A stretch of 64,000 bases of DNA from Methanothermobacter tenebrarum (GCF_023167465.1 NZ_AP025698.1:682001-746000); one strand, 5' to 3'; shown: positions 34,609 through 44,149, counted from the stretch's first letter. The notes: a model not told the origin generated them from the letters alone. Numbers and translations: made by a program.

Positions 34609-35604
34609 ATGATGAAATTTAGCACGCCACTGCCAGGGGACGCAGAATCCCTCAAAGAAATCATAAAAGAATTAAAAGGGAGCATACATGAAGTTTACAT
34701 GGCAGGCCCATCAGAGTACATGGGCAGCGGCCGGGCAACACTACATTCACCGCTCCTAGAAGACATTGGAAGACAAGCATCCTATGCACACCGACACAAT
34801 ATCAAATTCAAACTCATCCTAAATTCCTCATGCCTGGCAGGGCAACACTTAACCTCCAATGGCTATAACATATTCAGAAAGTACCTAGAAGAATTAGAGA
34901 CGCTAAACGTGGACACAGTCATAGTCTCAGACCCCTACCTAGTGGAGATGATATCAAAGGAACTACAGGACCTAAAAGTGGGAGTATCATGCATAGCCCA
35001 CGTAGACTCACCCCAAAGGGCCAAATTCTTCGAAGAACTAGGAGCTGATGAGATAACAGTTGACACGAACATAAACAGACACTTCAACCTATTAGAGGCT
35101 ATAAGAGAAGCCACAACATGTGAACTTAAAGTTATAGCCAATGAAGCATGCCTCTACAAATGCCCATTCCGTTACTCACACTTCAACCTATTCTCACATA
35201 TCACAGCCTCACCCCAAATAGCCATCATGGGAGACTATTATTTTGAAAAGTGCATTTCACTCCGGGTCAGGGACCCCACCCTCATAATAAGATCACCCTG
35301 GATAAGACCAGAAGACATCCACGAATATGAGAAGATAGGCATAGACATAATAAAAATTTCCGGCAGAGCAAACACCACCCACTGGATAATAAACACCATG
35401 AAAAGCTACCTCAAAGGACACCACAAGGGCAACCTCCTAGAATTATTGGATTGCCCAAACGAATTAAGGGACCACTTCCACATACCAAACGAGAAACTCG
35501 AAGGTGCCATAAGACAATGGAAAACCTGCAAAAAATCATGCCATAAATGTAATTTCTGTGAAAACCTCGCAAAGGAATTAATCCTTAAAAGAAGGGACCT
35601 ATAA
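34609..35604 (+). CDS. U32 peptidase-like protein with Cys clusters
   Basis: 331-residue protein of the U32 (collagenase-like/UbiU-type) family. The TIM-barrel-like N-terminal half includes VYMAGPSEYMGSG and GADEITVDTNINR. Cys motifs are CLYKCPFRYSHFN and, at the C-terminus, CKKSCHKCNFCEN, able to bind an Fe-S cluster as shown for related U32 proteins. The reaction is unknown; bacterial relatives take part in O2-independent hydroxylation of quinones or rRNA rather than proteolysis. It is coupled to the next gene by a TAATG overlap. A TATA-like TTGTTATATTAT lies about 30 bp before the ATG. Confidence 0.75.
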   Translation: MMKFSTPLPGDAESLKEIIKELKGSIHEVYMAGPSEYMGSGRATLHSPLLEDIGRQASYAHRHNIKFKLILNSSCLAGQHLTSNGYNIFRKYLEELETLNVDTVIVSDPYLVEMISKELQDLKVGVSCIAHVDSPQRAKFFEELGADEITVDTNINRHFNLLEAIREATTCELKVIANEACLYKCPFRYSHFNLFSHITASPQIAIMGDYYFEKCISLRVRDPTLIIRSPWIRPEDIHEYEKIGIDIIKISGRANTTHWIINTMKSYLKGHHKGNLLELLDCPNELRDHFHIPNEKLEGAIRQWKTCKKSCHKCNFCENLAKELILKRRDL

Positions 35605-35969
35605 TGAACAAAACCCTGAATGAATTGTCCCATGCAAGGGACAAAATCGAGGACACCCTCCAAGAACTGAGTGGGAGGGCAATATTCGTCCCCGAGGTGA
35701 AAATATTCAACATGGCATGCGGCTGCAGGGGATTGCTCGCAGACATCAGGGGCCTTGAAACAGAAGAAGCAGAGGTCTTCCACAAAAAAATAACAAAAAC
35801 CCTAAAGGATATCCTAGGAAGGTTAGGCCTCAAGGCAGACATGATATACGCGAGGAACTTCCCAGGAACCTATATGGTCGTTGGGATAACCGCCAGAAGA
35901 TTCTGTGGAAGATGCAAAAGAGAACTTGGAAGTATAACATCACGCCCAGACATAATAATCCTCAAATAA
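35604..35969 (+). CDS. small Cys-containing protein coupled to the U32 gene
   Basis: 121 residues, family not recognised. Two Cys motifs stand out: ACGCRG near residue 39 and FCGRCKREL near residue 101. They could form a metal or Fe-S site together or with the U32 partner. The rest is mainly helical and charged, with one hydrophobic strand pair (TYMVVGITARRF). The TAATG overlap with the U32 gene suggests obligate co-expression. No function is proposed beyond a likely joint role. Confidence 0.6.
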   Translation: MNKTLNELSHARDKIEDTLQELSGRAIFVPEVKIFNMACGCRGLLADIRGLETEEAEVFHKKITKTLKDILGRLGLKADMIYARNFPGTYMVVGITARRFCGRCKRELGSITSRPDIIILK

Positions 35970-35975
35970 TCGTTA

Positions 35976-36413
35976 CTAGAGCAGCCTTGAGAGTATCAAT
36001 GCAACCTCCTCAAGCAAGCCCTTGTCAAGTTCGTCAAAGGCAGCAGGCCTCTTACTGTCAACATCAAGAACTCCAAGGATCCTATCATCCCCTTTTATAG
36101 GGACTACTATCTCAGATTTAACACTCTCATTACACTGAAGATAATCATCATCAGATAAAACATCATCAACAATAGATGCCCTACCAGTCCTAGCAACCCT
36201 CCCACATATCCCCCGCTCTAGGGGTATCCTAACATGTGGCGTGACAGGACCCCTATATGGGCCTAATACAAGCTCATCACCCTCTAATATGTATATTCCA
36301 ACCCAGTCAAAGTAGGGTATACTCGAAAGTAATCCTATTATCTCCTCAATGGACAGATCGGCTCTAAGTTTCCCCCGCACCCTCCCTATTATCTTCTCCT
36401 TATTAGAGTTCAT
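35976..36413 (-). CDS. GAF-domain protein, free methionine-R-sulfoxide reductase-like
   Basis: 145-residue single GAF domain resembling the fRMsr (MsrC) enzymes that reduce free methionine-R-sulfoxide. It has the aligned segments DWVGIYILEGDELVLGP, LERGICGRVA and CNESVKSEIVVPI, with two of the three family Cys (those in GIC and the catalytic QCNES). The Cys expected ten residues before GIC is Val/Arg here, so the usual disulfide relay may be altered. It could instead be a sensor. It diverges from nreA. Confidence 0.7.
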   Translation of the reverse strand: MNSNKEKIIGRVRGKLRADLSIEEIIGLLSSIPYFDWVGIYILEGDELVLGPYRGPVTPHVRIPLERGICGRVARTGRASIVDDVLSDDDYLQCNESVKSEIVVPIKGDDRILGVLDVDSKRPAAFDELDKGLLEEVALILSRLL

Positions 36414-36455
36414 ACGATGATTATATTAGGGTAAAGTTTTTATAAAATTTTTCTA

Positions 36456-37634
36456 ATGATAAAATCAAAGTATCTATACCTTCAAAAACTTACACGGAAC
36501 ATTAGACTGAAATCATCAAACTTTGAGAAAGAAATCGAAGGATCCACACCCCCATCAGTTTTCATCGGAAGCTACAATTATCCAAAAGTTTATGCAGGAC
36601 CCCTTGTAACAACCGATAACAGCGAAGTTCAACTCATGGATTTACCAGAAGAATGGATACCACAAGGTAAAAGTATCCAAGATATCATAGGATATCGCCT
36701 CAACCTCGTAAGGGGAAAACAGAGAGTCCATGTCAAAGACTTCAACAACAAACTAGTGGAAAAACTCCAAGAGATAACACTCGCTAAATCCCCCGTTGAC
36801 AGCGAAGCCCTATTTTCATATAAACCGAGGGGAGTGCAATTTTTCAATGATGAACATCCACCACACGGGCCTAGCGCCCCAATAGAATATTTCCAAGTTG
36901 ATAATATAAGGTGGGATCGTCACCTTGAAAAGGCCTACTATGATACCGACCTTAAAGCATCTGATGCAATATACAACCTCTATAAGGTGGGGGTGCCATT
37001 CTCCACTATACAGAAGAGCCTATCAGTGGGGGCTTTAGGCGTTGAGGAAAGACGCAGGCTCGTGCCCACCCGCTGGTCCATAACAGCCTGCGACAGCATA
37101 CTAGCAGACAAACTCCTTAAAAGAATCCAAACCTATGAGACCATCGACTACTACAGAGTACATGAATTTGAAAGTTTTAAAAACAAGTATATAATAATAT
37201 TAACACCTACAAGATGGCAATACGAGTGGATAGAAGTTTTCCTTGGCGTTATCGGATCGGAAAAGCTTATATTCTCAGATTATGAAGTTGGAGGTTCAAA
37301 AAGGGGATACTCAAGGGTTGGCGGCTGTTATTACAGTTCAAAGATGGCTGTGCTTGACGCCCTCGACCGTGAAAAGAAACAGGCCGGTGCAATAGTATTA
37401 AGGGAAGCATACAAGGGATACATTCCACTGGGAGTGTTCAATGTACGCGAGAATGTGAAAAATGCCATGAGCCAAAACCCCAAGGAATTCAACACTCTCA
37501 ATAGCATGTTAAAGTACATTAAAAGCCGCTTAAACCTCGAACTCGACGAGTATATGAGGGAAAGCCACCTCCTCAGAGAGACCAGTAGACAGACAAGCCT
37601 CGACGAATTCACACAGAAGGGGAGAAGCCCTTGA
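36456..37634 (+). CDS. nreA: DNA repair protein NreA
   Basis: 392-residue archaeal Nre-family protein, linked by genetics in haloarchaea to DNA damage repair and interaction with PCNA. It has the conserved VFIGSYNYPKVYAGPL and the LDREKKQAG region. The extreme C-terminus holds a PIP box (QTSLDEF), the PCNA-docking motif expected for NreA. It begins at ATG 36456 and ends on the TTGA overlap with the next gene. An N-terminal zinc finger sometimes found in the family is not present. Confidence 0.85.
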   Translation: MIKSKYLYLQKLTRNIRLKSSNFEKEIEGSTPPSVFIGSYNYPKVYAGPLVTTDNSEVQLMDLPEEWIPQGKSIQDIIGYRLNLVRGKQRVHVKDFNNKLVEKLQEITLAKSPVDSEALFSYKPRGVQFFNDEHPPHGPSAPIEYFQVDNIRWDRHLEKAYYDTDLKASDAIYNLYKVGVPFSTIQKSLSVGALGVEERRRLVPTRWSITACDSILADKLLKRIQTYETIDYYRVHEFESFKNKYIIILTPTRWQYEWIEVFLGVIGSEKLIFSDYEVGGSKRGYSRVGGCYYSSKMAVLDALDREKKQAGAIVLREAYKGYIPLGVFNVRENVKNAMSQNPKEFNTLNSMLKYIKSRLNLELDEYMRESHLLRETSRQTSLDEFTQKGRSP

Positions 37635-38596
37635 ACCTCAAATTTAGAAGACCATCAAAGGTCGCTATGAAAGCTCTCTGCAAAATCGCCATGGAACCAT
37701 CCAAGGCAAAGAAGACCCTACAAGAGACTGAAAAAAGAATATTAGAACTAACAGGACATAGAATGGCTAAACTCGTGAATAGTGGGAACGCCGCCCTATT
37801 AACTGTTATGAGCAGACTACCCCCACCCTTCCTCATACCCGATCAAGGTGGTTGGCGCGGTTTCAAACAAATCCCAAGGTTCCTCAATAAAGAAACGATA
37901 ACACTAAAAACTCGCCTTGGGATTATAGAACCCGGAGAACTCGAAAACACAATCAAGGAGGAGGGGGTCTCTGCGCTCTTTTTAACAAGTTTCGCCGGTT
38001 ACACTGCTGAACAGCCAATCAAGGAAATCCATGACATCTGCTCCGAGAATGGTGTGATACTCGTCGAAGACGCCTCAGGGAGCATAGGTGATCCCCTTGG
38101 CCATCTCTGTAACAGCAAATACAATGATGTTATAATAGCATCAACAGGATCCCCCAAGATAGTGAATGCCGGTGGCGGAGGCTTCATAGCAACCTCCAAC
38201 AAGAGAATACTCCAAGACAATCCACTCCTAAGGACCTTGAAGATTGACCCCTATCTACCAGCAGCAATAAACGAGGAACTTAAAATGGCGCCACAAACAC
38301 TAAAAAAGCTCATTGAAGCCACAGCATACCTCAAAAGGAAATTAAAAAGAGTATACCATCCAAGAAGTAGGGGTGTGAACATAATAATACCCACAGAGGA
38401 TCCCACCGAGGATGCTAGGAGACTCCGTAGAATCATAAAAGTGGATGGTGGAAACATCTTAACCGTCTGTCCAAGCTATGATCGCTTGAAGAAGAAGGCC
38501 ATAGCAGTGGAAATAAAAAATTTAGAGATTGAATCCATCACAAAGGACAACCTTGACAATCTGATAAAGCTGATAGAGTCTACGATTCGAGGATGA
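37631..38596 (+). CDS. fold-type I PLP-dependent protein (DegT-like)
   Basis: 321 residues with the layout of a DegT/DnrJ-type aminotransferase large domain: LVNSGNAALLTVM near the N-terminus, VEDASGSIGDPLG in the cofactor-binding position and a Lys in STGSPKIVNAGGGGF where the Schiff-base lysine is expected. It is shorter than typical DegT enzymes (~370-400). It is coupled to nreA by TTGA, but no link to repair is implied. Substrate unknown. Confidence 0.72.
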   Translation: MNLKFRRPSKVAMKALCKIAMEPSKAKKTLQETEKRILELTGHRMAKLVNSGNAALLTVMSRLPPPFLIPDQGGWRGFKQIPRFLNKETITLKTRLGIIEPGELENTIKEEGVSALFLTSFAGYTAEQPIKEIHDICSENGVILVEDASGSIGDPLGHLCNSKYNDVIIASTGSPKIVNAGGGGFIATSNKRILQDNPLLRTLKIDPYLPAAINEELKMAPQTLKKLIEATAYLKRKLKRVYHPRSRGVNIIIPTEDPTEDARRLRRIIKVDGGNILTVCPSYDRLKKKAIAVEIKNLEIESITKDNLDNLIKLIESTIRG

Positions 38597-39047
38597 GCAG
38601 GGTTGTGCGCTCCATAAGAGCCCCTGTAACACCTACGAGTTCTATCTCATCCCATGTCAGCTTATAAAGTTTCTTAAGATATTCAGTGTCTGGTTCGAGG
38701 ACGGTGTCATCCCTCTTAAACATCCTTGATAACATATCTAACTTATCAGAGTCTATCAGGACCGCGCATATTTCCATTGGCCCTTCCCTGAGGCCCACCA
38801 TCTTAAGGGCTTTGCTTATTTGCCTTGTGGCAGCCGTCCTTAGGCATATTTCCAAGCCAATGTCATTTGCTATGTTCTCCCCCCTCTCGAATGCTTTGAT
38901 TGCATGTGCTGTGGCGTGTAACACGTGCTCTCTACCAGCCACAGCCCTGGCATCCATTAACTGTACGATACCATCATCTTCCAGCATGCTTAGGGTCTCA
39001 TTTATATCCTTTACCCGGCCCTTAAATCCTAGGATTTCTATCTCCAT
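38580..39047 (-). CDS. KEOPS complex subunit Cgi121
   Basis: 155-residue homologue of Cgi121, the KEOPS subunit that binds tRNA and helps make the t6A modification. The diagnostic segment is CLRTAATRQISKALKMVG. Start ATG 39047 lies inside the end of cimA (26-bp overlap) with GAGGAAAA ahead of it. The 3' end overlaps the PLP-protein gene on the other strand by 17 bp. Other KEOPS genes are not in the window. Confidence 0.85.
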   Translation of the reverse strand: MEIEILGFKGRVKDINETLSMLEDDGIVQLMDARAVAGREHVLHATAHAIKAFERGENIANDIGLEICLRTAATRQISKALKMVGLREGPMEICAVLIDSDKLDMLSRMFKRDDTVLEPDTEYLKKLYKLTWDEIELVGVTGALMERTTLLILES

Positions 39048-40530
39048 TTTTCCTCATTTTTTCATTTGCTAATAGTCGGTTAACTCCAATTATGAATGCC
39101 TCTACACTGGCCATTATAATGTCTGGTTGCGTGCTTCTTGCACTTATGATCTTGTCCTTGTACCTGAGCTTTATTATCACGTCGATAAGGGCGTCTGTAC
39201 CCCCCGTTATAGCATCTACGTGGTACTCCTCCAATTTTATATCCGCAAAATCCTCTAAACTCTTCTTTATAGCTACTATGGCCGCGTCAACAGGTCCCAC
39301 ACCTATACCGGCTTCTAGGATCTCCTTTTCATTTATTCTTAGTTTCACTGATGCTGTTGGCGTCACTTTATTGCCTGATACTACTGTAACCTCCTCAAGG
39401 TTCACTATTTTATCCTCCACGATGCCTAGCACGTCCTCTGCTATGGCTTGGAGGTCCACATCTGTTACACACTTGCCCATGTCACCTAGGCTTTTAACCC
39501 TCTCAAATATCTGTTGGAACTGCTTTTCATCAACTTTAAAATCGAACTCTTCTAGCTTTTCTTTCAGCGCACTAGTCCCAATATGTTTACCCATTACGAA
39601 TCTTCTCTCACGACCCACGAGCTCGGGTGTTATGGGCTCATATGTTTCGGCTTTTTTAAGTATGCCATCAACATGTATGCCCGATTCGTGGGCAAATGCA
39701 TTTTCGCCGACAATGGCCTTGTTGGGTTGGATGTATACTCCTGTGAGTCTTGCTACCATCTTAGAAGTTTCATATAACATTCTTGTATTGATCTTGGTTT
39801 TGACATTATAGAGTGAGTGGAGGGCTACTACAATTTCTTCGAGGGCGGCGTTACCTGCTCTTTCACCTATACCATTTACGGTTGCGTGTACTTCACTTGC
39901 ACCAGCCCTTAGGCCCATAAGTGAATTCGCGACCGCGAGTCCGAAATCGTTGTGGCAGTGGACGCTTAGTGGCGCTTTGAGTTTTGAAAGTTCGCCGTAG
40001 AATTCGTAGGCTCTTTCAGGTGTTAGGATTCCTACGGTGTCGCATGCGCAGATTCTCTCGGCCCCTGCACTTATGCTCTCTTCCAATATTCCTTTTAGAA
40101 ATTGCATGTCGCTTCTTGTAGCGTCTTCAGCTGAGAATTCTACGATCAGCCCATGATCCTTGGCATATTCTACAGATTCTATTGCCTCCTCTTTTACCTG
40201 GCTTGGGGGTTTTCGGAGTTTGTCTTTTATATGTAGTTCGGAGGTTGGGACTACCAGGTGTATGCTGTCAACGTCACATTTTATTGCCTCGTCAATATCC
40301 CCTCTCAGTGGACGTGCAAAACTGCATATTTCAGCGTCCAGTCCCTCTTCCGCGATCTTTTTCAGAGCCTCCCTTTCGCCTTCGGATGTTATGGCTGATC
40401 CGGCTTCGATGATGTCAACACCTAGATCGTCTAATCTTAATGCTATTCTAAGTTTCTCTTCTGGCGTTAATGAGACTCCTGGTGTTTGTTCACCGTCTCT
40501 GAGTGTTGTATCTAATATTTTCACTTGCAA
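39022..40530 (-). CDS. cimA: (R)-citramalate synthase / 2-isopropylmalate synthase family
   Basis: 502-residue acyl-CoA-condensing enzyme. Catalytic TIM barrel motifs are LDTTLRDGEQTPG at the start, VHCHNDFGLA for metal binding, and GIGERAGNAALEE. The C-terminal ~120 residues form the LeuA-type allosteric domain (ITGGTDALIDV). Methanogens have three paralogues (LeuA, CimA, AksA). The presence of the regulatory domain rules against AksA. I favour CimA from remembered gene order next to trmG10, but LeuA cannot be excluded from the sequence alone. It overlaps the upstream trmG10 gene by 10 bp. Confidence 0.78.
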   Translation of the reverse strand: MQVKILDTTLRDGEQTPGVSLTPEEKLRIALRLDDLGVDIIEAGSAITSEGEREALKKIAEEGLDAEICSFARPLRGDIDEAIKCDVDSIHLVVPTSELHIKDKLRKPPSQVKEEAIESVEYAKDHGLIVEFSAEDATRSDMQFLKGILEESISAGAERICACDTVGILTPERAYEFYGELSKLKAPLSVHCHNDFGLAVANSLMGLRAGASEVHATVNGIGERAGNAALEEIVVALHSLYNVKTKINTRMLYETSKMVARLTGVYIQPNKAIVGENAFAHESGIHVDGILKKAETYEPITPELVGRERRFVMGKHIGTSALKEKLEEFDFKVDEKQFQQIFERVKSLGDMGKCVTDVDLQAIAEDVLGIVEDKIVNLEEVTVVSGNKVTPTASVKLRINEKEILEAGIGVGPVDAAIVAIKKSLEDFADIKLEEYHVDAITGGTDALIDVIIKLRYKDKIISARSTQPDIIMASVEAFIIGVNRLLANEKMRKNGDRNPRI

Positions 40531-41552
40531 TGATATGAACCCCCACTTTTTTCCAGTGTATATATGATCCTAGTGAGGCTTTTATGCATTCTTATAGCAT
40601 GTTTTTCTTTTATTTTGAATTCATCTGTTATATTTTCTAGTTGGAGGTAATGTGGTGTTGCTATGCATATTCTACCATCTTCTTGTAGGTTATATTTTGC
40701 AGTTTTGAGGAATTCCCTATAAAGTTTTTCTTGTTTCTCTCCCTGGGTAGAAGCGGATATACCATAGGGTGGGTCGGTTACAATGGCCTTCACCGGCTTT
40801 TCAAGTTTAAGACTCCTAGCATCGGCCCTTATAAGCTCATAATCTCTTATACCATAATATTTGAGGTTTTCCTCGGCTCCTTTAATCATCTTAGGGTCTA
40901 TGTCAGCTCCTATGACCTTCACCCCTATTATACCCGCTTCTATGAGTATGCCCCCGGTTCCGCAGAAGGGGTCTAGTAGTCTTTCCCCCTCTCTGACACC
41001 TGAAAGGTTGACCATACACCTGGCAAGTTTCGGGCTCATGGAGCCAGGATAAAAGAATGGTCTTTTATGGGGCTTCGCACTGTTGAAGTGTTTCTTGTCG
41101 ATCTTATAGAGTCTTTTTGTGATAAATATTTTATCCTTTTCTATGATCAAGCGGATTAGCGTCCTCGGGTTTTCTAGGTTCACCTGAAAGTGTGGGTGGC
41201 CCTCCTTTATCATGGCGCCTACCTTTTTTTCTATAATCGGCGAATCTATTGGGATTTTCTCTATCTTCTTTGCCCTGACTGCGAAGTCGCCTTCTATTAA
41301 CCTTTCCCATGGTATGGATTTTATTGTCTTATCAAGATTCTCGGGTGTGGTTTTTGATATGATCTGGGATATTTCATGTGTATAGGCTAGCCTAGAAAGG
41401 GTGGGGATTTTATCTGCTTGGACTTCGAGGGTCATCAACTTGTCTCTGTGATATTTTATCCTGTATTTTGCATTTTCTGCTTCTAGTAGGTTCTTGACTT
41501 CACTTGGGGGTAATGTTTTGTGTTCTCCTGAAAGTATCACTGCTATTTCCAT
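40521..41552 (-). CDS. tRNA (guanine-10-N2)-dimethyltransferase, Trm-G10
   Basis: 343-residue THUMP-containing methyltransferase of the archaeal Trm11/TrmG10 group, which dimethylates G10 of tRNA. SAM motif DPFCGTGGILIEA and catalytic TDPPYGIS are seen, with the THUMP region in the first ~150 residues. The FFYPGSMSPKLAR linker is typical of this subfamily and separates it from the Trm14-like gene at 31478. It overlaps both neighbours, so it is part of a tight minus-strand operon. Confidence 0.86.
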   Translation of the reverse strand: MEIAVILSGEHKTLPPSEVKNLLEAENAKYRIKYHRDKLMTLEVQADKIPTLSRLAYTHEISQIISKTTPENLDKTIKSIPWERLIEGDFAVRAKKIEKIPIDSPIIEKKVGAMIKEGHPHFQVNLENPRTLIRLIIEKDKIFITKRLYKIDKKHFNSAKPHKRPFFYPGSMSPKLARCMVNLSGVREGERLLDPFCGTGGILIEAGIIGVKVIGADIDPKMIKGAEENLKYYGIRDYELIRADARSLKLEKPVKAIVTDPPYGISASTQGEKQEKLYREFLKTAKYNLQEDGRICIATPHYLQLENITDEFKIKEKHAIRMHKSLTRIIYTLEKSGGSYHCK

Positions 41553-42679
41553 ATTCTTGTCACCTTTTTCCAGATGAAGGATGGTATCAATGATGCGAAA
41601 AGGCCCCTCTTTAAGAATTCCTGTATTAGTGGGGTTTGATCATCCATGTCACCATACGCCATTATGATATCCTTAAGGTTTTTTTCCCTCATTTTTAGGA
41701 TTATATTATCTAGTTCCTCGTTGTCTAAGAGTTTAAAGGTTCTCTGTACTCTGAGTTGATTTTTGATTTCCCTGTCGTGAATTTCATGGTATCTTTCATG
41801 GTATTTCCTGAGTATATTATGATCCCCCTCACTTATAGCCTCTTCTATGGTCTCGGCCGCTATCCTAGCTGCTCTGAAGCCTAATATTAGACCCCCTCCA
41901 GTGGTTGGTTTTACTTGGGCTGCTGAGTCGCCTATGAAGATGCACCTGCCCTTGTATAATCTTCTATCAGGGTCTGCTGCTGGTATGTTACCATGGTATC
42001 TTTCAAGTGTCCTGAACTGGGATGAAAAACTTTTTATGAACTTGACTAGGAAATCCCAAGATTTTTCAGATTCTGAGAAGAAGCCTATCCTAGCCCTTGT
42101 CTCTGATAGGGGTATCCTCCAGAGGAAGCCGGGGCTAATATCCGAGTTGATTTTCAAATCAAGGAATTCAGGATCCATTTTAGTATCCTGGAATTCTATA
42201 AGGTATTGTTTTGCCCGGAACCCTCTCTGGCCGGGTTTGAAGCCCATCGCATCAACGATTATGGGAGCTGATAGGGTGCCTGCCCCGTTTATTGTCACCT
42301 TGCCCTGATTATGGTCAACCTTTGTCACTTTACTGCCTGTTAAAAGTTCAACTCCATGGGAGACGGCCTCACCTGCCAGGTACTGGTCATAGGATACCCT
42401 GTCAATTACATAGGCCTCCACCTTATCCTTAGAGACTTTTAGGGTGTAATCTGATGGTGAGTGTATGATCGCGCCTTTTATCCTGTTTATTATAAACTCA
42501 TCTGGGAGTATGTTAACCTTTTTTATCTTCCATGACACTAAACCGGCACATTGAAGTGGTAAGCCCACTATCCTCTTCTTTTCAACCAAACCAACTTTAA
42601 AGCCCTTTTCTGCTAAGAATCTTGCGAGGGTGGATCCGATTGGACCAGCTCCCAGGACAAGAACATCATAATCCCACAT
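41543..42679 (-). CDS. geranylgeranyl reductase-family flavoprotein
   Basis: 378-residue FAD-dependent reductase related to the enzyme saturating archaeal lipid isoprenoid chains. The FAD motif is VLGAGPIGSTLARF, and the second flavin segment is IFIGDSAAQVKPTTGGG. Methanogens have several paralogues. This one may act on membrane lipid or polyprenol, but an unrelated substrate is possible. It overlaps trmG10 by 10 bp. A hydrophobic C-terminal stretch suggests peripheral membrane contact. Confidence 0.8.
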   Translation of the reverse strand: MWDYDVLVLGAGPIGSTLARFLAEKGFKVGLVEKKRIVGLPLQCAGLVSWKIKKVNILPDEFIINRIKGAIIHSPSDYTLKVSKDKVEAYVIDRVSYDQYLAGEAVSHGVELLTGSKVTKVDHNQGKVTINGAGTLSAPIIVDAMGFKPGQRGFRAKQYLIEFQDTKMDPEFLDLKINSDISPGFLWRIPLSETRARIGFFSESEKSWDFLVKFIKSFSSQFRTLERYHGNIPAADPDRRLYKGRCIFIGDSAAQVKPTTGGGLILGFRAARIAAETIEEAISEGDHNILRKYHERYHEIHDREIKNQLRVQRTFKLLDNEELDNIILKMREKNLKDIIMAYGDMDDQTPLIQEFLKRGLFASLIPSFIWKKVTRIWK

Positions 42680-42711
42680 CTGTATCCTCCACTGTTTCTA
42701 TAATGAGGAGA

Positions 42712-43308
42712 TTATCTTAATCTTTTGAATTTCTTTGAATGCCTTTTAAACACCGAAGCCCCACCTGGGGGCCTATACCCCCTCGAAGCCCTAGTCATGG
42801 TCTCATAGTCTCCTGAAATTAACTGATTTATCAGCTGATCTATCCTCTCCGGGTTGGGCGCATTTTTCAAGACTATGGGAGTGTGTTCATGGCCTCCGAA
42901 TATTTGAATATCCCCAGCCGATACCAGACGTTCTAATAGGCTCTGGGAAAATACCACATCAACTATCTTATCATAGTATATGTATGAAGTTTCCCTCCGA
43001 AGCAAACCCTTTTCTATGACAACTCGCTGGTCAGTTAAAATATACTTCGTAAATCTCCAGGATATGAGATCTATTATCGACTTTACAATCAATATTAATA
43101 TGAGGATTAGGAATATCCATGTTACTATCTGTACAAGTGGCAACCTAACAGCAGATGCTATAGAATATTCAAATCTTGCAGCAGCCTCCATAGCGAATGG
43201 TAAAAGATAAAATAATATCACAACCACCATAAGGTTTAAGATTATGGAGCCTGAATAAAGGAATAGGCGAGGATGAGTACTATAGATGATCTTTTCACCA
43301 GATTTCAT
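42712..43308 (-). CDS. bacterial-type PH-domain membrane protein (DUF304)
   Basis: 198-residue protein with two hydrophobic helices (about 20-45 and 62-85) followed by a bPH2-type domain (TKYILTDQRVVIEKGLL, ETSYIYYDKIVDV). The basic C-terminal tail ends KKFKRLR. ATG 43308 is chosen because GGTGAT lies 6 nt upstream; the alternative TTG 43314 would cover that site. Function of the YdbT/DUF304 group is unknown; a membrane-stress role is suspected in bacteria. It diverges from the UPF0280 gene. Confidence 0.8.
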   Translation of the reverse strand: MKSGEKIIYSTHPRLFLYSGSIILNLMVVVILFYLLPFAMEAAARFEYSIASAVRLPLVQIVTWIFLILILILIVKSIIDLISWRFTKYILTDQRVVIEKGLLRRETSYIYYDKIVDVVFSQSLLERLVSAGDIQIFGGHEHTPIVLKNAPNPERIDQLINQLISGDYETMTRASRGYRPPGGASVFKRHSKKFKRLR

Positions 43309-43357
43309 GGTCAATCACCCAAATTATAAATAATTAGAGGATATTTATAGTATTCTA

Positions 43358-44080
43358 ATGAAGGAAAATATAAGGATTAAGGAGACGAGGATAAAACTCA
43401 CAACTGACATAAAAGACCACGGCCTCCCAGGTTTCATACTAAAGGAAAGACTACTACTGGAAGATTATATAAGACGCAAACCCCATTTTCTCACATCCCT
43501 CGAACCATTACCAGCCCAAGACGGGCCCACCATAGTTAGGATGATGTTGAAAGCGGGTCTAATCGGGGGTGTGGGGCCAATGGCAGCGGTCGCAGGGACC
43601 ATCTCCGAATTATCCCTCCACTATCTTATGGATAAAGGTTCAAGGTATACTATAATTGATAATGGTGGGGATATAGCCCTTATAAATGATAGGAAGGTTA
43701 ACATTGGATTATATGCTGGTGATTCACCCCTCTCTGGGGAGATAGGATTCCAGTTAAAGGCTAGTCGAAAACCTCGGGGAGTGTGCACCTCCTCTGGTAC
43801 CGTTGGACATTCCATAAGTTTCGGCCGGGCCGATGCTGTGACAGTGTTCGCTTCACAGGCCAGTATAGCTGATGCGCTTGCAACATCAATCGCCAACGCA
43901 GCTAATGGTGCCAGTGACCATGAAGCGGTGGAGAACGCCCTGGAGAAAGCTGAAGGTTTCAAGGATTATTTCCATGGGATTCTAGTGGTTGTCGGGGAAA
44001 ACGCTGGTATAATAGGGAGAATACCAAAGCTGGTGAAAACAGATAAGAAGGTGACAATAGGAGAGTTATGGGATGTTTAG
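43358..44080 (+). CDS. UPF0280 (ApbE-like) protein
   Basis: 240 residues of the archaeal UPF0280 family, a relative of the flavin transferase ApbE. Family blocks: GGVGPMAAVAGTISE, IIDNGGDIAL and GVCTSSGTVGHSISFGRADAVTVFA. Activity is not established; the ApbE fold suggests flavin or a related nucleotide handled on a metal site. A TATA-like AATTATAAATAA at 43321-43332 lies ~31 bp before the ATG. Confidence 0.83.
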   Translation: MKENIRIKETRIKLTTDIKDHGLPGFILKERLLLEDYIRRKPHFLTSLEPLPAQDGPTIVRMMLKAGLIGGVGPMAAVAGTISELSLHYLMDKGSRYTIIDNGGDIALINDRKVNIGLYAGDSPLSGEIGFQLKASRKPRGVCTSSGTVGHSISFGRADAVTVFASQASIADALATSIANAANGASDHEAVENALEKAEGFKDYFHGILVVVGENAGIIGRIPKLVKTDKKVTIGELWDV

Positions 44081-44149
44081 CCTCAGATCGCCCATCATTC
44101 ATCACCTATCAGAGCTCATAGGGTTCATCACAGGCTAACAGATCCACTT

